From NCBI RefSeq assembly GCF_010548305.1, contig NZ_JAAGLV010000016.1:155599-219598 (forward strand): 64,000 nt of DNA, given 5' to 3'. The notes under the pieces are model-generated. The model was not told the origin of the DNA and ran no database searches. It saw only the letters and a list, made by a program, of their open reading frames with translations. The DNA comes from Streptomyces sp. SID13031 (GTDB taxonomy: Bacteria > Actinomycetota > Actinomycetes > Propionibacteriales > Kribbellaceae). The position numbers and the translations under genes are program-made. Positions 60,980 through 64,000 of this stretch are shown piece by piece (position 1 is the first letter of the stretch; the number at the start of each line of letters is the position of its first letter).

Positions 60980-62989
60980 TCAGCTTGCTGCCTGGGCCGT
61001 GGGCAGGGGGATGGTGATGGTGAGGTGGCGGCCCGCTGGGCGTGGGAGGTCGCGGCCCTTGAGATGGTCGGCCAGGTCGTCGACCATGTCGACGGTCATG
61101 GCGAGGTCGGTGATCGCCGTGCCTTCCGGCTGCAGCTCCCTCTCCGCCTCATCCGGCGGGTCGTCTCCGAAGTAGCGAGCCGCGTCCGTGTAGACAGTCC
61201 AGCAGGCCACCGCGATCTCGGCTCGATCTGGCGCGACCAGGGTGACCCAGAGGTCGCAATACATGGCGTAGTCGGAATCGGCCATTCGTGCTTTTGTACG
61301 CCGTTCCTCGCCGGTGGAGCAGGTCGGCAGCAGCTCACGGATCGCAGTGACCGCAGACTTGGTCAGCAACTGCCTGACGGTGACCTCACGTTCGCCGATA
61401 CGGGTCAACGGTGGCCGCGGTATCCACTGCTCGGCCGACTCGTCGCCGGCCCTGAACCGAGCCGTCGCCAACGCGATGGCGGTACCGATGCGGCCTTTCT
61501 CGACCAGCAGGTCGATGATTCTGGCCGTTCCGTTCTCACCGGTGTACCAGTCGCTCTTCGATTCGTGCTCGGCCAACGCGGCAGCCACCGCGTCAGCATC
61601 GCCGTCGCTGCCGTCAGCGTTCGCCAGGACGGTTGCCCACCACATCAGGCCGGCTGTAGGGACGTCGAGGGTTTCGAGTTCGTCCAGGTGCCCGAGGCTG
61701 CCGAGGGTCTGGACCAGCGAGTTTTGGTAGACCCAGTCGCCCCCTGCAGCTCTGGTCCTGAGCTCGTCCAACTCGCCGTCCGCTGCCAGGATCGCGGCGA
61801 GCTGCTTGGCCGACGCGCGGTCACCGGCGTCGGCGCGGGTCCGGAGTTCGTCAAGGCGGCCGTGCTCGGCGCGCAACCGGGCGGCCTTTCGCGGGGCGTC
61901 CCGGTTCTTCGAGGCATCCAGTACTGCGATGGCCTCGGTCGCCTCGCCGGTGCCGGCCAGCAGCTCGGCCAGTAGGCCTGGCGAGACCCGGTGTTCACGA
62001 AGGACGGCGATCGCGTCGTCGGTTCGGCCCTGTTCGGCGTACAGGCTGGCCAGGCGGTGCCAGTCGTAGTCGGCCTGGTCCGTCGACTTCGGACGTTCGC
62101 GGAGCGCGGCAGCGGCCTGGTCGGCGAGGCCTTGCCTGAGCAGTTGGTCGACCAGCTGCGCGTCGGCCCGCGGGTCGTTCAGGTTCCTGAGCTCTTCGAG
62201 CCTGCCTTGGCGACCGAGCAGCGGCAGCAGCAGGTCCTTGGCGCGGGTGTCACCGGCGATCATGAACGCACGCAACTCGTCCACCCGCTCTTGCTTGGCC
62301 AGCAGGTTGAGCAGGAGAAGGGTGGCGTGCTCGTCGCCGACGGCCAGCGGCCTCAACTGATCGAGGTCGCCTTGCTCGGCGAGGGCCTCGACCAGCAGGG
62401 TCCTGGCCTCGCCGCTCCCGGCGTCGGCGAGTGTGCGCAACCCGTCCAGGCGGCCCTCGGCTCGGAGCGTCTTGAGCCGGATCGAGGCGTTGGTGACTTC
62501 TCTGAGTTCGTCGGTTCGGCGGAGCTCGCGGAGCAGGGCCTCCAGTCTGGTCCGGTCGGCGGGGAGGCGGCTCAACTTCAGCAGCTCGATCGCCTCGTCG
62601 ATCTGGCCGTACTCGAGGAGGTGGCTCACCTCGCCCGACATTTCGGGCCGACGGGCGCCGAGGCTGGTGGCGGAGATCGAGCTCTGGGCGAGCTGCCGGC
62701 CCCGGAGCCGCAGGAGCTCGTCCAGCTCGCGCTCCGCCTGCGGGTCGGTACTGGCGCGCAGGATGCTGATCGCCTTGTCCAAGTAGCCGTACTCCCGGAG
62801 CAGGCCCACCAGCATCCGCTCGGACCGGGGGTTGCCGCTGGAGCGCAGTACGACGCTCGCGTCGCGGATACGCCCCTGCTGGGCCAGTCCCCTGGCGCGC
62901 GCTCCGAGCGCCCTGGTCTCCTCGGCGAGCACGGCTGCGGCAGCCTCGGCGCGAGCGCGGGCGCGGCGCTTCCTCAGCCAATTGAGCAT
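60980..62989 (-). CDS. large alpha-solenoid repeat protein
   Basis: A 669-residue protein. After a basic N-terminal helix (LRKRRARARAEAAAA), about 12-14 degenerate helical-pair repeats of the form LAxLLxxxGxLDELRxxADAGDxxA run to residue about 460, followed by a globular C-terminal region ending in strands RHLTITIPLP. The repeats are TPR-like and resemble uncharacterised solenoids of soil actinomycetes, where they act as scaffolds. There are no catalytic motifs. It lies between nth and crp, where this block often has a small membrane protein instead. Confidence 0.65.
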   Translation of the reverse strand: MLNWLRKRRARARAEAAAAVLAEETRALGARARGLAQQGRIRDASVVLRSSGNPRSERMLVGLLREYGYLDKAISILRASTDPQAERELDELLRLRGRQLAQSSISATSLGARRPEMSGEVSHLLEYGQIDEAIELLKLSRLPADRTRLEALLRELRRTDELREVTNASIRLKTLRAEGRLDGLRTLADAGSGEARTLLVEALAEQGDLDQLRPLAVGDEHATLLLLNLLAKQERVDELRAFMIAGDTRAKDLLLPLLGRQGRLEELRNLNDPRADAQLVDQLLRQGLADQAAAALRERPKSTDQADYDWHRLASLYAEQGRTDDAIAVLREHRVSPGLLAELLAGTGEATEAIAVLDASKNRDAPRKAARLRAEHGRLDELRTRADAGDRASAKQLAAILAADGELDELRTRAAGGDWVYQNSLVQTLGSLGHLDELETLDVPTAGLMWWATVLANADGSDGDADAVAAALAEHESKSDWYTGENGTARIIDLLVEKGRIGTAIALATARFRAGDESAEQWIPRPPLTRIGEREVTVRQLLTKSAVTAIRELLPTCSTGEERRTKARMADSDYAMYCDLWVTLVAPDRAEIAVACWTVYTDAARYFGDDPPDEAERELQPEGTAITDLAMTVDMVDDLADHLKGRDLPRPAGRHLTITIPLPTAQAAS

Positions 62990-63171
62990 TCCTCATCTTC
63001 ACCGCTCAGGGGTCGCCGAGACGGAGCTCCGGCGCGTCCTGACGGGCCTACGTGGCGGTGCACACACCCGAGGAGCTACGGTTTTGGGGCGACCGGGTGT
63101 GATCCGCCTGGCGCCGAGGGGACTCGCATGTCCCTTCGCAAGTCGCAGTTCAGGTCCGAGGAGGCCCATTC

Positions 63172-63849
63172 GTGGACGCCGCAGTGCTCCGACAAGCACC
63201 GCTGTTCAGCCAGCTGGACGACGAGGCAGCCACTGCGCTCACCGCGTCGATGACCGAGAGCCGGCTGCGCCGCGGCCAGGTGCTGTTCCACGAAGGCGAC
63301 TCCGGCGACCGGTTGTTCGTCGTCGTCGAGGGCAAGGTCAAACTCGGCCGTACTTCCGCCGACGGCCGGGAGAACCTGCTCGCCGTGCTCGGCCCGGGCC
63401 AGATGTTCGGCGAGCTGTCCCTGTTCGACCCGGGACCGCGCCAGTCGACCGTCACCGCCGTCACCGACGCCACGCTGATGGCCCTGACCCACGACGAGCT
63501 GCTCCGCTGGCTGGCCGGCCGCCCCGAGGTGGCCCGCGGCCTGCTCCTGCAGCTCGCCTCCCGCCTGCGCAAGGTGTCCGACGTCGTGGCAGACCTGGTG
63601 TTCTCCGACGTCCCCGGCCGCGTAGCCAAAGCCCTGCTCGACCTGGCCAGCCGCTTCGGCCGTACCGCCGACGACGGCGTCCACGTCCACCACGACCTGA
63701 CCCAGGAAGAGCTGGCCCAACTCGTCGGCGCCTCCCGCGAAACAGTCAACAAGGCCCTAGCCGACTTCGCCTCCCGAGGCTGGGTCCGCCTAGAACCCCG
63801 CTCAGTAGTCCTCCTAGACATAGAACGCCTCCAACGCCGAGCCCGCTGA
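63172..63849 (+). CDS. crp: CRP/FNR-family transcriptional regulator
   Basis: A 225-residue protein. The cyclic-nucleotide-binding domain covers residues 1-120, with the phosphate-binding cassette FGELSLFDPGPRQSTV. A helix-turn-helix follows at about 178-200 (TQEELAQLVGASRETVNKAL). It matches the GlxR/Crp type next to nth in actinobacteria and probably responds to cAMP. GTG start. A fitting operator lies upstream of acs at 44930. Confidence 0.92.
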   Translation: MDAAVLRQAPLFSQLDDEAATALTASMTESRLRRGQVLFHEGDSGDRLFVVVEGKVKLGRTSADGRENLLAVLGPGQMFGELSLFDPGPRQSTVTAVTDATLMALTHDELLRWLAGRPEVARGLLLQLASRLRKVSDVVADLVFSDVPGRVAKALLDLASRFGRTADDGVHVHHDLTQEELAQLVGASRETVNKALADFASRGWVRLEPRSVVLLDIERLQRRAR

Positions 63850-63887
63850 CCGGCCCCTGCACTCTGAGGGGTTAACCCCAAGGCCGG
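63850..63887 (+). terminator. hairpin after crp
   Basis: CCGGCC (63850-63855) pairs with 63882-63887, enclosing a GGGGTTAACCCC palindrome at 63868-63879. The CTCTGAGGGGTTAACCCC element resembles the hairpins at 6166-6252. Confidence 0.65.
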
Positions 63888-63911
63888 TTAGTTAGGCGGG
63901 TTGGGGCGGTG

Positions 63912-64000
63912 TCAAGGCGGCGGGGTGTGGATGGTGATGCTGATGGTGGCTTGGTAGGTGGTGCGGTTGGTGTTGGCTGCTTGGGTGGGGTATCTGGAGG
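63912..64000 (-). CDS. possible C-terminal end of a minus-strand gene
   Basis: A minus-strand frame enters from the right edge and ends at a TGA (63912-63914). The visible residues include NTNRTTYQATISITIHTPPP, which looks like a last beta strand. It is too short to name. Confidence 0.3.
   Translation of the reverse strand, partial: SRYPTQAANTNRTTYQATISITIHTPPP

Overview
The window is high-GC, densely coding DNA with many GTG starts and 4-base stop/start overlaps, typical of an actinobacterium. The gene order acs - nhaA - holin-like - alpha/beta hydrolase - marP - NUDIX - tlpA - nth - crp (45-64 kb) is a conserved actinobacterial chromosome block (compare Rv3667 to Rv3676 of Mycobacterium tuberculosis). 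The mix of secreted GH87 glucanase, DUF222-HNH proteins and a nonulosonic-acid wall-glycan locus points to a soil actinomycete of the Kribbella/Nocardioidaceae type. That genus-level call is an inference from memory, not a search.

Layout. 0-3.3 kb: end of a DUF2786-like gene, a small monooxygenase-like gene, and an ACP - AMP ligase - short-chain dehydrogenase operon. 3.4-33 kb: a large surface-glycan locus read on both strands. It holds all six steps of CMP-pseudaminic acid synthesis (PseB, C, H, G, I, F), a WecE/WecD-like dTDP-Fuc4NAc module, three large paralogous multi-pass membrane proteins that look like GT-C glycosyltransferases, two ArnC/GtrB-type polyprenyl-phosphate sugar transferases, a long GT2 enzyme with a C-terminal extension, a nucleotidyltransferase-methyltransferase fusion, and two copies of a methyltransferase-like + GT-B-like gene pair. 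A VapBC-type toxin-antitoxin pair sits inside the locus. 33-37 kb: acetate symporter with its DUF485 partner, an HxlR regulator and a PPOX-class flavoprotein. 37-40.8 kb: a 1201-residue secreted GH87 alpha-1,3-glucanase. 40.8-41.9 kb: about 1.1 kb of apparently non-coding DNA with tandem repeats and two inverted copies of a structured hairpin. 42-45 kb: regulators and a secreted beta-propeller.

45-64 kb: the conserved acs-to-crp block, interrupted by accessory DNA. Between acs and nhaA lie a small conserved gene, a 1,235-bp element with 50-bp terminal inverted repeats and a 15-bp target duplication that carries a 232-residue passenger gene but no intact transposase, a DUF222-HNH gene, gene remnants, a SIS-domain protein and a GntR regulator. 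A sigma factor/membrane protein pair interrupts the block again before marP.

How the genes work together: PseB-C-H-G-I-F would convert UDP-GlcNAc to CMP-pseudaminic acid. The ACP-ligase-dehydrogenase operon may supply an acyl group. The ArnC-type and GT-C proteins would move lipid-linked sugars across the membrane, and the GT2/GT-B enzymes would assemble the polymer. ActP imports acetate and Acs activates it; a CRP-type site upstream of acs and a crp-family gene in the same window suggest shared carbon control. The most unusual observations are the transposase-less mobile element, a 28-bp perfect palindrome centred on an internal ATG of vapC, the repeated methyltransferase-like/GT-B-like pair, the nucleotidyltransferase-methyltransferase fusion, and two structured intergenic elements near 35.7 and 41 kb. 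No rRNA, tRNA or CRISPR array was seen.
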